Assembly (NCBI GenBank): GCA_016222805.1 | Contig: JACRQG010000041.1 | Coordinates: 124,001-188,000 of the forward strand | Length of the DNA: 64,000 bases | DNA from: Verrucomicrobiota bacterium | GTDB taxonomy: Bacteria; Verrucomicrobiota; Verrucomicrobiia; Opitutales; Opitutaceae | Direction of reading: 5' to 3' | Part shown: positions 27,279 through 38,839 of the stretch, in pieces | How the letters are laid out: each line of letters starts with the position of its first letter | Position numbering within the stretch: position 1 is the stretch's first letter | Notes under the pieces: model-generated | Seen by the model: the letters and a program-made list of their open reading frames with translations, nothing else | Databases searched by the model: none | Told to the model about the DNA's origin: nothing | Program-made: the position numbers and the translations under genes

Positions 27279-27420
27279 CGGGGGAAGAGGCGCGCAGCCA
27301 ACCACGCCCGGGCGACCGAATGCACCTCTTTTCCGCGGGCGAGTTCCGCAGCGAGCGGGGCGCCGGCGCGACCGCCCCGGGGCGGCCCCGGCGATCACCA
27401 CACCTTCCCGCGATCGCCGT

Positions 27421-28899
27421 TCACCGGCCCCGACGTGGGAAGCGATCCTGCAGCAGCTTCTCCGCCTCCGCCTGCTGTGCAGCCACGAACGGCTCGCCGG
27501 CGACGTTGCGGGTCTCGGCGGGCTCATCATGGCCCTCGTAGAGTTCCTTTGCCACGGTCGCGCCGGTCTTCCAGTCGCGCCACTCGGTGTACCGCACCGT
27601 CGCCGTGCGCACGCTGTAGCCCATCACCTTCGGCTGCTTGTCGGGCTCGCGATCGTAATAGGCCGGCCGCGGATGCTGGGTGAACGCCGCCTCCTTCACG
27701 ATCGTCTCCGGGTTCTGCAGCACGGGCGCCAGGCTCAGGCCCTCCAGCCCGGCCGGCCGCGGGAGCCCGCAGAGCTCGGCCAGGGTCGGGAAAAGATCGA
27801 CCAGCTCCGCAAACGACTCGGTCGACTTCCCCGCGTGGGGACTGCCCGGCAGCGAGAAGAAGAGCGGCACGCGCGCATCGTATTCGAAGTTCGAGGTCTT
27901 GCCCCACAGCCCGTGCTCGCCGATGTGGTAGCCGTGGTCGCCCACGAAGACGATGATCGTGCGGTCCGCGACACCGCTGCGCTCGAGGGCATCGAGCACC
28001 TTGCCGAGCTGCGCGTCCAGGTACGCGATGTTCGCGAAGTAGCCGTGCCGCATCTCCAGCACCTGCTCCGGCGTGGGCTCGACGCGCTGCGGCCCCGGCG
28101 CCCCGAGGATCTCGCGGCTGTCGTGAAAGGCGATCTCCGGGGCATCCGATGGTCGCTGCGGATCCAGCGGCGGCAGCTTCTCCCGATCGTAGAGATCCCA
28201 GTACTTCTTCGGGGCGTTGTAGGGTGCGTGCGGCTTCCAGAACCCGACCGCGAGGAAGAACGGCTGCCCCTTGACCTCGCCGAGCACGCGCACCGCCTCG
28301 GCCGCCACGCGACCGTCGTAGTAGGCCTCGTCGGGCACGTCGCGGCTCTCGCACATCGCGACGTTGGTGTACTTCCGCGTGCCGCCGCTGGCGTGGTTCT
28401 TCGGCAGCTCGCCCGTGACCTTGGCTCCGTCGTCGCCGTGCGTCGCATAGTGCAGGAACTCGGGCGCACTCCACGAGCGGGCGTCACCCTTTTCCTTCGT
28501 GTGCCAGTTGTGGAAGATCTTCCCGACACAGCGCGTGGTGTAGCCCTGCTGCTTGAAGTGCAGCGGCAGGGTCACCACGTCGGGTTTCAGTTCGCGGAAG
28601 TGGGTGCCGTTGTTCCACAGGCCGAGCGTGTCCGGCCGCAGGCCCGTCAGCAGGGAGGAGCGCGACGGGTTGCACACCGCCTGCTGGCAATATGCCCGTT
28701 CGAACTGCACCGACCGCTTCGCCAGTCGATCGAGGTTCGGGGTGATCGCCGCCGAGCCGTACGACGCCAGCTCCGGCCGGTAGTCGTCCGCCATGATGAA
28801 GAGCACGTTGGGCCGGGGCGCGGCGGCCGCAAAGAGCGCGGGCGCGGCGGCGCCGGCGGCAAGGGTCAGGACACGGACGAGGCGACGGAGAGCATTCAT
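27421..28899 (-). CDS. Exported iduronate-2-sulfatase-like sulfatase
   Basis: 492 residues with an Ala-rich signal peptide. VLFIMADDYRPELASYG and CNPSRSSLLTGLRPDTLGLW (Cys76) match the iduronate-2-sulfatase branch, where the Arg-Pro-Asp after the motif and FHNWH are characteristic. IIVFVGDHGYHIGEHGLWGK is the C-terminal metal and active-site region. The enzyme should remove 2-O-type sulfates from a uronic-acid-containing polymer after formylglycine maturation. The substrate is inferred from the branch only. It is divergent from the M24 peptidase gene. Confidence 0.95.
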   Translation of the reverse strand: MNALRRLVRVLTLAAGAAAPALFAAAAPRPNVLFIMADDYRPELASYGSAAITPNLDRLAKRSVQFERAYCQQAVCNPSRSSLLTGLRPDTLGLWNNGTHFRELKPDVVTLPLHFKQQGYTTRCVGKIFHNWHTKEKGDARSWSAPEFLHYATHGDDGAKVTGELPKNHASGGTRKYTNVAMCESRDVPDEAYYDGRVAAEAVRVLGEVKGQPFFLAVGFWKPHAPYNAPKKYWDLYDREKLPPLDPQRPSDAPEIAFHDSREILGAPGPQRVEPTPEQVLEMRHGYFANIAYLDAQLGKVLDALERSGVADRTIIVFVGDHGYHIGEHGLWGKTSNFEYDARVPLFFSLPGSPHAGKSTESFAELVDLFPTLAELCGLPRPAGLEGLSLAPVLQNPETIVKEAAFTQHPRPAYYDREPDKQPKVMGYSVRTATVRYTEWRDWKTGATVAKELYEGHDEPAETRNVAGEPFVAAQQAEAEKLLQDRFPRRGR

Positions 28900-29079
28900 C
28901 GGACCGGAGGACTGATGGAGGAAAGCCGGCGCGGACGGAACGTGCCGCGGACGGCAGGCGGCAGACTATCGCGGAAGCGGCCAGAGGCAGAAGCAATTTC
29001 TGCGCGGAAAATCCGCCGGGCGCGGCGCCCCCGCCTTCGCCCCTTGCGCGCCGCCGGAAGGCCCGCCAACGTGCCCGCC

Positions 29080-30366
29080 ATGATCTCCGCCGACGTCCTT
29101 GCCGCCCGCCGTGCCCGGGTCGCCGCCGCCCTGCCCCTGGGCCGGGCGCTCCTGCTGGTCGGGGCCGGCCAGCCGATCCCGCTCCCGGAGGGCAGCGACC
29201 AGACGTATCCGTTTCGGTCGCACAGCGAGTATCTTTACCTCGCCGGCGGCGAATGCGCCGGAGGCGTCGTGGCCTTCGACCCGCTGGAGGGTCCGGTCGA
29301 TGGCTGGCAGACTTTCGTCCCGCCGGTGACGGAGGCGGAACGGGTCTGGGAAGGCCGCCGCCAGGCGCCCGGCCGGCCAATCGAGGAACTCGCCCGGTGG
29401 CTGGAGTCCCGCCGGGGCCGGCCGGTGGCGGTGCTGGGGAGCCGCCTTCCCGACCTGGATGGCGACCCGCAGCTGTCGGACCGCGTCCGCGAGGCCCTGA
29501 CCCACGCGCGACGCCCCAAGGACGCCCACGAGATCGCCTGCGTCCGCCGGGCGGTGGCCGCCACGGTGGCCGGTTTCGCCGCGCTGCCGGGGCGCCTGCA
29601 GCCGGGGGTGAGCGAACGCCGGATTCAGATCGAACTGGAGGCGGAGTTTCTCCGGCACGGCGGCGATCGGACCGGCTACGGCACCATCGTCGGCACGGGG
29701 CCGAATGCGGCGGTGCTGCACTTCGAACCCTCGGATCGGACCGTGGCGGCCGGCGATTTCGTGCTGGTCGACGCCGGCGCCGAGGTGGAGCGCTACGTGG
29801 CGGACGTCACGCGGACCTTCGTGGCTGGCAAGCCCTCGCCCTTCCAGCGCGATCTCTACCAGGTGGTCCTGGCGGCCCAGGAGCGGGCAATCGCCCGTTG
29901 CCGCCCCGGCGCGGAGTGGAAGGAGATCCACCTCGCCGCCGCCATCGACCTGGTCGAGGGACTCGTTTCCCTCGGGATCATGCGCGGTGAGCCGGCCTCG
30001 CTGGTGGAGCAGGAGGCGCACACGTTGTTCTTCCCCCACGGGCTCGGTCACATGGTCGGGTTGGGGGTTCGGGATGGCAGCGGACGCGCGCCGGGCCGCA
30101 CCCAGGATCCCCGCGCCTCGTTGCGCACGCTGCGCATGGACCTGCCCCTGGCCCCCGGATACCTGGTGACGGTGGAACCCGGACTCTACTTTATTCCCGC
30201 GCTTCTGAATGATCCCGGGCGGCGGCTGCGATTCTCGTCCTGTGTCGACTGGACTCGCGTCGAGGCCTGCCTGCCGCTCGGCGGCGTGCGCATCGAGGAC
30301 AACCTGCTCGTCACCGACGGCGCCCCGGAGGTGCTGACGCGGGAGATTCCCAAGGCGCTGGACTGA
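29080..30366 (+). CDS. pepP: M24 family Xaa-Pro aminopeptidase
   Basis: 428 residues from ATG 29080. The N-terminal creatinase/AMP_N domain (about 1-135) precedes the pita-bread catalytic domain. Dinuclear metal ligands are present: Asp in FVLVDAGAEVERYVADVTRT (two Asp), His in FFPHGLGHMVGLGVRD, Glu in VTVEPGLYF and Glu in GGVRIEDN. This is a complete active site for a metal-dependent aminopeptidase P that removes an N-terminal residue before proline. It is cytoplasmic and stands alone, convergent with the acyltransferase gene. Confidence 0.95.
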   Translation: MISADVLAARRARVAAALPLGRALLLVGAGQPIPLPEGSDQTYPFRSHSEYLYLAGGECAGGVVAFDPLEGPVDGWQTFVPPVTEAERVWEGRRQAPGRPIEELARWLESRRGRPVAVLGSRLPDLDGDPQLSDRVREALTHARRPKDAHEIACVRRAVAATVAGFAALPGRLQPGVSERRIQIELEAEFLRHGGDRTGYGTIVGTGPNAAVLHFEPSDRTVAAGDFVLVDAGAEVERYVADVTRTFVAGKPSPFQRDLYQVVLAAQERAIARCRPGAEWKEIHLAAAIDLVEGLVSLGIMRGEPASLVEQEAHTLFFPHGLGHMVGLGVRDGSGRAPGRTQDPRASLRTLRMDLPLAPGYLVTVEPGLYFIPALLNDPGRRLRFSSCVDWTRVEACLPLGGVRIEDNLLVTDGAPEVLTREIPKALD

Positions 30367-30370
30367 AGCA

Positions 30371-30385
30371 CCCGGAGCCTCCGGG
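30371..30385. terminator. Bidirectional terminator hairpin candidate
   Basis: CCCGGA/TCCGGG, a 6-bp perfect stem with a 3-nt loop, lies exactly between two convergent genes that are only 29 nt apart. It lacks a strong T-tract. Confidence 0.4.
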
Positions 30386-30395
30386 ATCAGGTCCT

Positions 30396-31562
30396 TCACT
30401 CCACCCGTGGCCCGGCGGCCTCGCGTCCGGTGCGAGCCCCGGTCAGGAACGTGCCGACGAAAGTCCCCTGCACCAGCACGTGATAGGTCGCGAGGCACAC
30501 CGCCGTCGCCACGGACACCAAGGTCAGGTACTTCAGTCCGATCGGAGCCGCCCAGGCACGGAAGGCCAGCGCCAACACGAGCAGGACGGGAATGTGCACG
30601 AGGTAGACCCAGTAGGAGGCGTCCGCCAGGTAGCGGCCGTACGTCTTCGGCTGTGAGCAGTACCGCTGGAAAAGGCCGATCAACCCGAGAATCATCCACC
30701 AGCAGGCGGCGGCAGTCACCAACAACAGGGCAAAGCTGGGACGGGACCGCGTCGCGATCGTGCCGAAACTGAAAATCGTGCTCGCCACCCCCAGCAGGAC
30801 GCCGGCCAGCAGTCGCCCGCGCCAGCCGTCGCTCAGGGTGGCCAGGTACCGCTCCTGCCGCTGCCAAATCCACCCGACCGCAAAGAACACCGCGTAAGCC
30901 AGAAGGATTGACCAACGCGGCCACAGCGAGGTCCCCGTCGCAATCGCCGCCGTCTGCATGGGGCGGAGGGTGACGGCCGTCACCAGCACCAGGAGCACGA
31001 GATTGTAGCGCGCCGTCAACCCGGCCTCCAGGGCAGCGGCCAGGCGCTGCCTCCAACCTTCTGGCAGGTGCCGCAGTCCCAGGAGGAGTCCCCAGGCACC
31101 GAGGCAGAGGAGAAACAAGTACCAGAGAAACCACAGGTGCATCAGGTTGGCCCGGCGCAGCAGCATCCCCACTCCGGCTGCCGCCGTTCCCTCGCCCCCC
31201 CGGTTGCCGCCGATCGTCGACAGCAGAAGGCCGACGACCGGGGCGAGCACGACCCACGCCGCCGCCAGGGGCAGCAGCAGGCGCCGGGCGCGATGGCGCA
31301 GGAAGCCCCCCGCGCCGTACCGGCGCCACAGCAGCGCGCCAAAGAAACCACCCAGCAGGAAGAAAGCCGGCATGCGAAACAGGTGGATCCACCCCACCAG
31401 CAGGTTGAAGAACCCACTGGTGCTCGCCTCCCGGGCCGGCCAAGCCGCGGCTCCCGCCCCCTTCATGAAGAAGAGCCCTCCGTGCAGCACCACCCCAAGG
31501 AACATCAGCACTCCCCGCAGAAAATCGAGGGCGTGAAAGCGTTCGGCCGGGGCGGCGGACAT
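30396..31562 (-). CDS. Acyltransferase 3 family integral membrane protein
   Basis: 388 residues from ATG 31562. About ten transmembrane helices are visible. The first contains the family signature DFLRGVLMFLGVVLHGG, with the Arg and the His that is essential in acyltransferase 3/OafB/MdoC proteins. The function would be O-acylation (acetyl or succinyl) of a surface glycan or periplasmic glucan. The acceptor is unknown. Alternative upstream starts would add an Arg-rich stretch and are less likely. Confidence 0.88.
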   Translation of the reverse strand: MSAAPAERFHALDFLRGVLMFLGVVLHGGLFFMKGAGAAAWPAREASTSGFFNLLVGWIHLFRMPAFFLLGGFFGALLWRRYGAGGFLRHRARRLLLPLAAAWVVLAPVVGLLLSTIGGNRGGEGTAAAGVGMLLRRANLMHLWFLWYLFLLCLGAWGLLLGLRHLPEGWRQRLAAALEAGLTARYNLVLLVLVTAVTLRPMQTAAIATGTSLWPRWSILLAYAVFFAVGWIWQRQERYLATLSDGWRGRLLAGVLLGVASTIFSFGTIATRSRPSFALLLVTAAACWWMILGLIGLFQRYCSQPKTYGRYLADASYWVYLVHIPVLLVLALAFRAWAAPIGLKYLTLVSVATAVCLATYHVLVQGTFVGTFLTGARTGREAAGPRVE

Positions 31563-31681
31563 GGCGGGGTGCGCCCGAGAAGGACGCTCCTCCCGGCCCC
31601 GCGTTACGCGTCGACACGCCCGCGCCTTCATCGCCCTTTCCCTCACCGCGATCCCGGCGGCCGCCGGGGGCGGAATTTTCC

Positions 31682-31957
31682 ATGGACAAGCCGCGCCTTG
31701 TCCTTCTCCTTCCCGGCATGGCCCAGCCGGAAAAGAAGCTCACCTCCCCCGCCAGTCTCGCCGTCGATGCGGTCCTGGTGGTCGCGTTCTTCCTCTACAT
31801 TTACACGGTCGTCGCCCCGCATGTCCCGTCGACCAGCAAGGCCATGATCCTGCTCTGGGGCGGCCTGACCGCCGCCTGCATGTCGGGTGTTTTCTGGCTC
31901 TGCATCCAGATGTTCCGGGTCGTCCTGCGCGCCCAGCGCGAGGCCCGGCAAAAGTAG
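31682..31957 (+). CDS. Small two-helix membrane protein, unknown
   Basis: 91 residues from ATG 31682, which has a GGGGGCGG ribosome site 8 nt upstream; ATG 31718 would give 79 residues. There are two predicted membrane helices (LAVDAVLVVAFFLYIYTVV and WGGLTAACMSGVFWLCIQMF) and a basic C-terminus (RAQREARQK). No family is recognised. It may be a small envelope or stress-related protein, but this is only shape-based. It lies between the divergent acyltransferase and the lipoprotein gene. Confidence 0.6.
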   Translation: MDKPRLVLLLPGMAQPEKKLTSPASLAVDAVLVVAFFLYIYTVVAPHVPSTSKAMILLWGGLTAACMSGVFWLCIQMFRVVLRAQREARQK

Positions 31958-32047
31958 CCGCGCAGGGCAGCGTCCCCGCACTCGAAGGGTGCCGACCGGC
32001 TGGTTTTGCCCCGGATCGCCTCCGCCGATAAAGATCCGCGCTTGGGG

Positions 32048-32075
32048 TTGCGGACGGAAAAACTTCGGCTAGCTT
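32048..32075 (+). promoter_or_regulatory. Weak candidate promoter of the lipoprotein gene
   Basis: TTGCGG (32048-32053) and TAGCTT (32070-32075) are 16 nt apart, 14 nt before ATG 32089. Matches to consensus are partial. Confidence 0.25.
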
Positions 32076-32088
32076 CGGGCCGTTCCTC

Positions 32089-32844
32089 ATGAACGCCGAC
32101 CACCCATCGGATTCGCCGGGCTCGACGCGACCGCGCCTTCGTCGCTGCGGTGCCCTCCTCTCTGCCGCGGCGGCTTGCGTGCTGGCCGGCTGCACCACCA
32201 CCCACGTGGTCAAGGTCGACTCCCTGTCCAAGCCCAAGGCCGAAAACGCGATCTCCTACGAGATCAAGAACAAGAACCCCCTCGTCGCCGACGACTCCCT
32301 GCGCTACCAGGAGGCCGCCAATCTGGTGAAGACCGCTTTGTCCGGCCGCGGAATGTACGAGGCTCCTCCCAACACCAAGGCCGACATGGTGGTCGACCTC
32401 GACTACGGAGTCGGCCCCCCGCAGATGCGGAAGGAAACCGTGTCCGAGCCGGTCTACATCACCGTGCCCGGCCAGATTCGCACCGAACGGGTGCAGGTCG
32501 GCACCGATTCGCAGGGCCGCCCCATCTACCAGACCATCACGGTGCAGGATCCCCCGACGACCGAGTTCGCGGGCTTTCGCGAGTACATCGTCACCGTGAT
32601 CGTCTACGAGAAGTACCTGAAACTCTCCGCCCGTGAAAACAAGGTGGCGGAGGAGGGCAAACCTCAGACGCAGATTTGGACGGTGGATGTCACCAGCGAA
32701 GGCGAAAGTCGCGACATCCGGAAGAACCTCCCGGTACTGGTGGCGGCGAGCATCGACTACATCGGCAAGGATTCCCAGGGCCAGAAGACCATCCGGATCA
32801 AGGACACCTCCAGCGACATCGCCTTTGTGAAGAAAGGCATGTAA
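32089..32844 (+). CDS. Lipoprotein of unknown function
   Basis: 251 residues. A basic N-terminus and hydrophobic stretch end in the lipobox LAGC (Cys about 35), so it should be lipidated. The mature region has a beta-rich pattern with two repeats of the VYITVPGQ/IYQTITVQ type and a YIVTVIVYEKYLKLSA strand. It loosely resembles DUF4136-type envelope lipoproteins, but I cannot place it firmly. No Asp follows the Cys, so outer-membrane sorting is possible. It is convergent with tatC. Confidence 0.8.
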   Translation: MNADHPSDSPGSTRPRLRRCGALLSAAAACVLAGCTTTHVVKVDSLSKPKAENAISYEIKNKNPLVADDSLRYQEAANLVKTALSGRGMYEAPPNTKADMVVDLDYGVGPPQMRKETVSEPVYITVPGQIRTERVQVGTDSQGRPIYQTITVQDPPTTEFAGFREYIVTVIVYEKYLKLSARENKVAEEGKPQTQIWTVDVTSEGESRDIRKNLPVLVAASIDYIGKDSQGQKTIRIKDTSSDIAFVKKGM

Positions 32845-32848
32845 CCGG

Positions 32849-32920
32849 GCCTGGCCAGGGCCGGCCAGGCGGGCTTTGCGATTGATCGCGTGAAGCGCCC
32901 CCGCCTTTCGCAAGGGCGCT
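32849..32920. terminator. Two hairpins between convergent lipoprotein and tatC genes
   Basis: The first hairpin (32849-32870) has an 8-bp perfect stem GCCTGGCC/GGCCAGGC with a 6-nt loop. The second (32894-32920) has a 7-bp stem AGCGCCC/GGGCGCT with a 13-nt loop. Either or both could terminate the facing genes. Both lack a long T-tract. Confidence 0.42.
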
Positions 32921-32925
32921 GCCGC

Positions 32926-33738
32926 TTACTCCCTGAGCGCAGCCTTCTTTTTCTCGATGCGCGCCGAAACGAGGATTGAAATCTCGAACAGGGCGTAGAG
33001 CGGGGCCGCAAAAATGGTCTGGGTAACCGGGTCCGGCGTCGGCGTGACAATCGCCGCGATGACAAAGATCACCACGATCGCATGGCGCCGGTACTTCCGC
33101 AGGAATGCGGTCGAGAGGATTCCCATCCACACCAATAGAACGATCACCAGCGGGAACTCGAAGACCGCCCCGGTGCCCAGCACCAGCCAGGTCAGCGTCG
33201 TGAAGTAATTCCCCGCCGTCCAACGCATCTCCAGCCCGAAGGCGTTGTTGAGCTCGATCGCGATTCGGATCGTACTGGGCATCAACAGGAAGAAGCTGAA
33301 CGAAGCGCCGATGAGAAACAGGAAGAAGGCGGAGGTGCACAGCGGCTTCACCAGCTTGATCTCCTTGTCGGTAAGCGCGGGTGAGACGAACTGGCCGACG
33401 AAGAAGAGGATGAACGGCGCCGCCAGGAGCAGGCCGCCGAACACGCACAGCTGGATGATCATGTTGAACACCTCCAGGATCGAGAGGGTGCCCAGCTTGG
33501 TATCCAGATCCGGGTAGTCCTTGGCCACGGTGAGCAGGGGCCACTTCAGGACGTCGATGAACTCCGTGGCGAAATAGCCCGCCAGCACGGCGCAAATCAC
33601 GAACGCAATGACACTCTTGATCAGCGTCCCCCGCAGTTCCTCGAGGTGCTCCCAGAACCCCATGGGTTTCTCCCGGGGCGACGGAGCCGCCTCGACGGGC
33701 ACATAGGGTTCCTTGGGCTGGTTCTCGGGTTGACTCAC
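32926..33738 (-). CDS. tatC: Sec-independent translocase subunit TatC
   Basis: 270 residues, GTG start at 33738. After a Pro/Glu-rich N-terminus comes the TatC signature [19 protein letters not shown], whose conserved Glu residues bind twin-arginine signals. Six membrane helices follow, with the middle region [15 protein letters not shown]. It recognises twin-arginine signal peptides at the inner membrane. Three likely substrates are encoded in this window: the NIPSNAP, GMC oxidoreductase and DUF1501 proteins. TatA and TatB are not present here. Confidence 0.96.
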   Translation of the reverse strand: MSQPENQPKEPYVPVEAAPSPREKPMGFWEHLEELRGTLIKSVIAFVICAVLAGYFATEFIDVLKWPLLTVAKDYPDLDTKLGTLSILEVFNMIIQLCVFGGLLLAAPFILFFVGQFVSPALTDKEIKLVKPLCTSAFFLFLIGASFSFFLLMPSTIRIAIELNNAFGLEMRWTAGNYFTTLTWLVLGTGAVFEFPLVIVLLVWMGILSTAFLRKYRRHAIVVIFVIAAIVTPTPDPVTQTIFAAPLYALFEISILVSARIEKKKAALRE

Positions 33739-33860
33739 GGAGAAAGAAGAGGCGAAAGGCTGGGCGGTTTTTTTTCAAAACGGAAGCGCGATGTGAGCCC
33801 GTTCCGCGGTCCGGGCGGGGCCTGGCGGCGCTCCGAAACCTCCGCTCCCTGCCTGCGCCG

Positions 33861-33888
33861 TTGACACACCCTCCCCGCGCCGTATTCG
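33861..33888 (+). promoter_or_regulatory. Candidate promoter of ppdK
   Basis: A perfect TTGACA (33861-33866) is followed after 16 nt by TATTCG (33883-33888). That leaves about 50 nt to the ppdK ATG. The -10 match is only partial. Confidence 0.4.
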
Positions 33889-33944
33889 CTCGGACTCTTC
33901 GCGCACGGGCGCGACGAGTCGTTTTTAACCAAATCCTCCCTCAC

Positions 33945-36707
<2,763 letters not shown>

Positions 36708-36747
36708 CCAGCCCGGACGGGCGGCCCCGCGTCGCCCTCCCCTTTCG

Positions 36748-36780
36748 AGCCCCGCGCCCTCCGGCGTGGGGCTTTTTTTT
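36748..36780 (+). terminator. Rho-independent terminator of ppdK
   Basis: An 11-bp stem (AGCCCCGCGCC pairing with GGCGTGGGGCT, one G-T pair) with loop CTCC is followed directly by eight T. It starts 41 nt after the ppdK stop and is the clearest intrinsic terminator in the window. Confidence 0.92.
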
Positions 36781-36887
36781 GCGGGAGGTGGGGCGCCCCC
36801 TTCCCGCGTTTCCGGTGCCGTGATCCACTCCGCGGTTGCCTCGCCGAGGGGACCTGCGAGAAACGGTCCGCACGACGTTACCTCCCC

Positions 36888-37802
36888 ATGCGCGCCCTCT
36901 CCCTCGCCCTGCTCGTTTCGCTCGCCTTCGCCGCCCCGGTCGCCGCCGCCGGCAAGAAGGTCCTCCTGATCGCCGGCACCATCAGCCACGGTCCCGGGGC
37001 CCACGAGCACAATGCCGGCGTCCTCCTCCTGCAGAAGTGCCTCAAGAGCGTGCCGGACCTGCAGGTCGAGGTTTCGCTCAACGGCTGGCCCAAGGACCCG
37101 GCCGCCCTCAACGGGATCGACGCCGTCGTGATGTACTGCGACGGCGGCGTGAAGCACCTCGCCCTGGCGGACAACCGCCTGGCCGTGCTCGGCGCCCTCG
37201 CCCGGCGCGGCGTCGGCATTGGCTGCGTGCACTACGCCGTCGAGCCCACCAAGGAAAAGGGCCAGGCGGAGTTCCTGCAGTGGATGGGCGGCGCCTTCGA
37301 AATCGACTGGTCGGTCAATCCGCACTGGGACGCGCACTTCAAGTCGCTCCCAACCCACCCGATCACCCGCGGCGTGAAGCCCTTCACCATCCGCGACGAG
37401 TGGTACTTCAACATGCGGTTCGTCGAAGGCCGGAAAGGCGTGACGCCCATCCTCGTCGCCGTGCCCGATGCGTCGACCACGTCGCGTCCCGACGGCCATC
37501 ACTCCGGCAACCCGACCGTGCGCGCCGCCGTGGCCCGCGGCGAGGCCCAGGTCGTTTCCTGGGCCTATGAGCGGCCTGATGGCGGCCGAGGCTTCGGCTG
37601 CACCGGGGCCCACTTCCACGCCAACTGGGGCAACGACGACTTCCGCCGCACCGTGCTCAACGCGATCCTCTGGCTGGCCAAGGTCGAGGTTCCTGCCGGC
37701 GGGGTCGTCTCGACCGTCACCGCCGCCGACCTCGCGGCCAACCTCGACCCGAAACCGGCTGTGAAGGCCAAGGCCGCCAAAAAGGCGGAGGGCAAAAAAT
37801 AG
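36888..37802 (+). CDS. Exported ThuA-domain protein
   Basis: 304 residues with signal peptide (LSLALLVSLAFAAPVAAA). A class I glutamine-amidotransferase-like ThuA domain covers about residues 23-270: VLLIAGTISHGPGAHEH, then RRGVGIGCVHYAVE (the CVHYA elbow), then GCTGAHFHANWGNDDFRR. The tail is Lys/Ala-rich. ThuA-domain proteins are frequent in PVC genomes and are linked to sugar metabolism, without a proven reaction. The nucleophile-position Cys is present here, so a hydrolase role is possible. Confidence 0.92.
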   Translation: MRALSLALLVSLAFAAPVAAAGKKVLLIAGTISHGPGAHEHNAGVLLLQKCLKSVPDLQVEVSLNGWPKDPAALNGIDAVVMYCDGGVKHLALADNRLAVLGALARRGVGIGCVHYAVEPTKEKGQAEFLQWMGGAFEIDWSVNPHWDAHFKSLPTHPITRGVKPFTIRDEWYFNMRFVEGRKGVTPILVAVPDASTTSRPDGHHSGNPTVRAAVARGEAQVVSWAYERPDGGRGFGCTGAHFHANWGNDDFRRTVLNAILWLAKVEVPAGGVVSTVTAADLAANLDPKPAVKAKAAKKAEGKK

Positions 37803-37822
37803 TCCGCCGCCGGCGTCACGGT

Positions 37823-37838
37823 TCCGCGCCCGCGCGGA
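37823..37838. terminator. Possible bidirectional terminator hairpin
   Basis: TCCGCG/CGCGGA, a 6-bp stem with a 4-nt loop, lies in the 52-nt gap between two convergent genes. No T-tract. Confidence 0.3.
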
Positions 37839-37854
37839 CACTCTTGCTCCGGCG

Positions 37855-38817
37855 CTACGGGCTGTCCGGCCCGCCCTGATACGTCTTCTCGCCCGCCGTC
37901 ACGGCGAAGGGGAGCCGGTTCTCTTTTGGGGGCACGGGGCAGGTCGAATAGGGTGTGAACGCACACGGCGGGTTCTCCGCCCGGTTGAAATCGAGGACGA
38001 TGGTCGCGCCCGTCGGCCGCGCCGCATACAGGTGCCGCCCCCCGCCGTAGGTCGACCGCCCGCTCGTCCCGTCGGAAAAAACGAAGAACAGCGGCGCCTC
38101 CGCGCCCTCGTCAATCGCCACCATCTCCACGCGCACGCCGCCTCGTTCGAACACCGCCCGGCCCGCGGCGGGCTCCGGCGAGGTCTGGCCCAGGACGTTC
38201 ACCACCGGCACGGTGCTTCCCGGAGGAAGCGGCTCCCACTTCGCCTCGATCCGCCAGCCGGGATCCGCCGGAAAATACTCCAGGCCGGCGAAGCGGGTCC
38301 GACGGGGAGACTCGCTGTCCTTCACGCGCAGGGCCTTCCGGCCCCCCCGGTCGATGACGAAGAACGAGGCCGTCCCGAAGGTCACGCGTGTCGCCGTCGC
38401 CGAACTGGCCCACGTCAGCTCCGCCGCCGCGACCTCGCGGCCCTCCACCCGCACCCCCGTCCCGGGCGCTGGCACAAACCGGATCCGGCCGCCCGCCTCG
38501 AGCGTCACCGTGCCGACCCGGTCCGGGCCCGCTTTCAACACCACGTCGTTCCCCGGCGCCGCCCCGACCGTATTCGGTCCTTCCCGCAGGAAATGCAGCC
38601 CGATCAGGGTCAACCACCCGTCCGGCTTCGTCAGCCGCGCCAGCCGCTCCTCGCGCACGCCAGCGAGGTCGACCTCCGCGGCCCCGGCGGGGTACGGCGT
38701 CGCCAGGATCGCGCCGGCCAGGCAGAGTCCTGCGGCGATCGTCCGTCGCAGCCGACTTCGCCGGCCTACGCGCGAGCGGGTTCCCCACTCTCCAGCATTA
38801 TCCGACCTGACGTCCAT
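37855..38817 (-). CDS. Exported DUF1684 protein
   Basis: 320 residues with an Arg-rich N-terminus and signal peptide ending near YPAGAAE. DUF1684 features are visible: LTKPDGWLTLIGLHFLREGP (about 65-84), then FNRAENPPCAFTPYSTCPVP near the C-terminus, with the conserved Pro-Pro-Cys and CPVPP. The family is widespread and without known function. It is oriented with the MFS/spermidine-synthase gene 22 nt upstream and probably cotranscribed with it. Confidence 0.9.
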   Translation of the reverse strand: MDVRSDNAGEWGTRSRVGRRSRLRRTIAAGLCLAGAILATPYPAGAAEVDLAGVREERLARLTKPDGWLTLIGLHFLREGPNTVGAAPGNDVVLKAGPDRVGTVTLEAGGRIRFVPAPGTGVRVEGREVAAAELTWASSATATRVTFGTASFFVIDRGGRKALRVKDSESPRRTRFAGLEYFPADPGWRIEAKWEPLPPGSTVPVVNVLGQTSPEPAAGRAVFERGGVRVEMVAIDEGAEAPLFFVFSDGTSGRSTYGGGRHLYAARPTGATIVLDFNRAENPPCAFTPYSTCPVPPKENRLPFAVTAGEKTYQGGPDSP

Positions 38818-38839
38818 GCCTCGTCGCGTCGCCGCCCCC

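Noticed and set aside
26941-30366. 1141-codon frame read as one protein ending in the M24 peptidase
   Set aside because: The first 713 codons are antisense to two sulfatases. The peptidase domain starts cleanly at ATG 29080.
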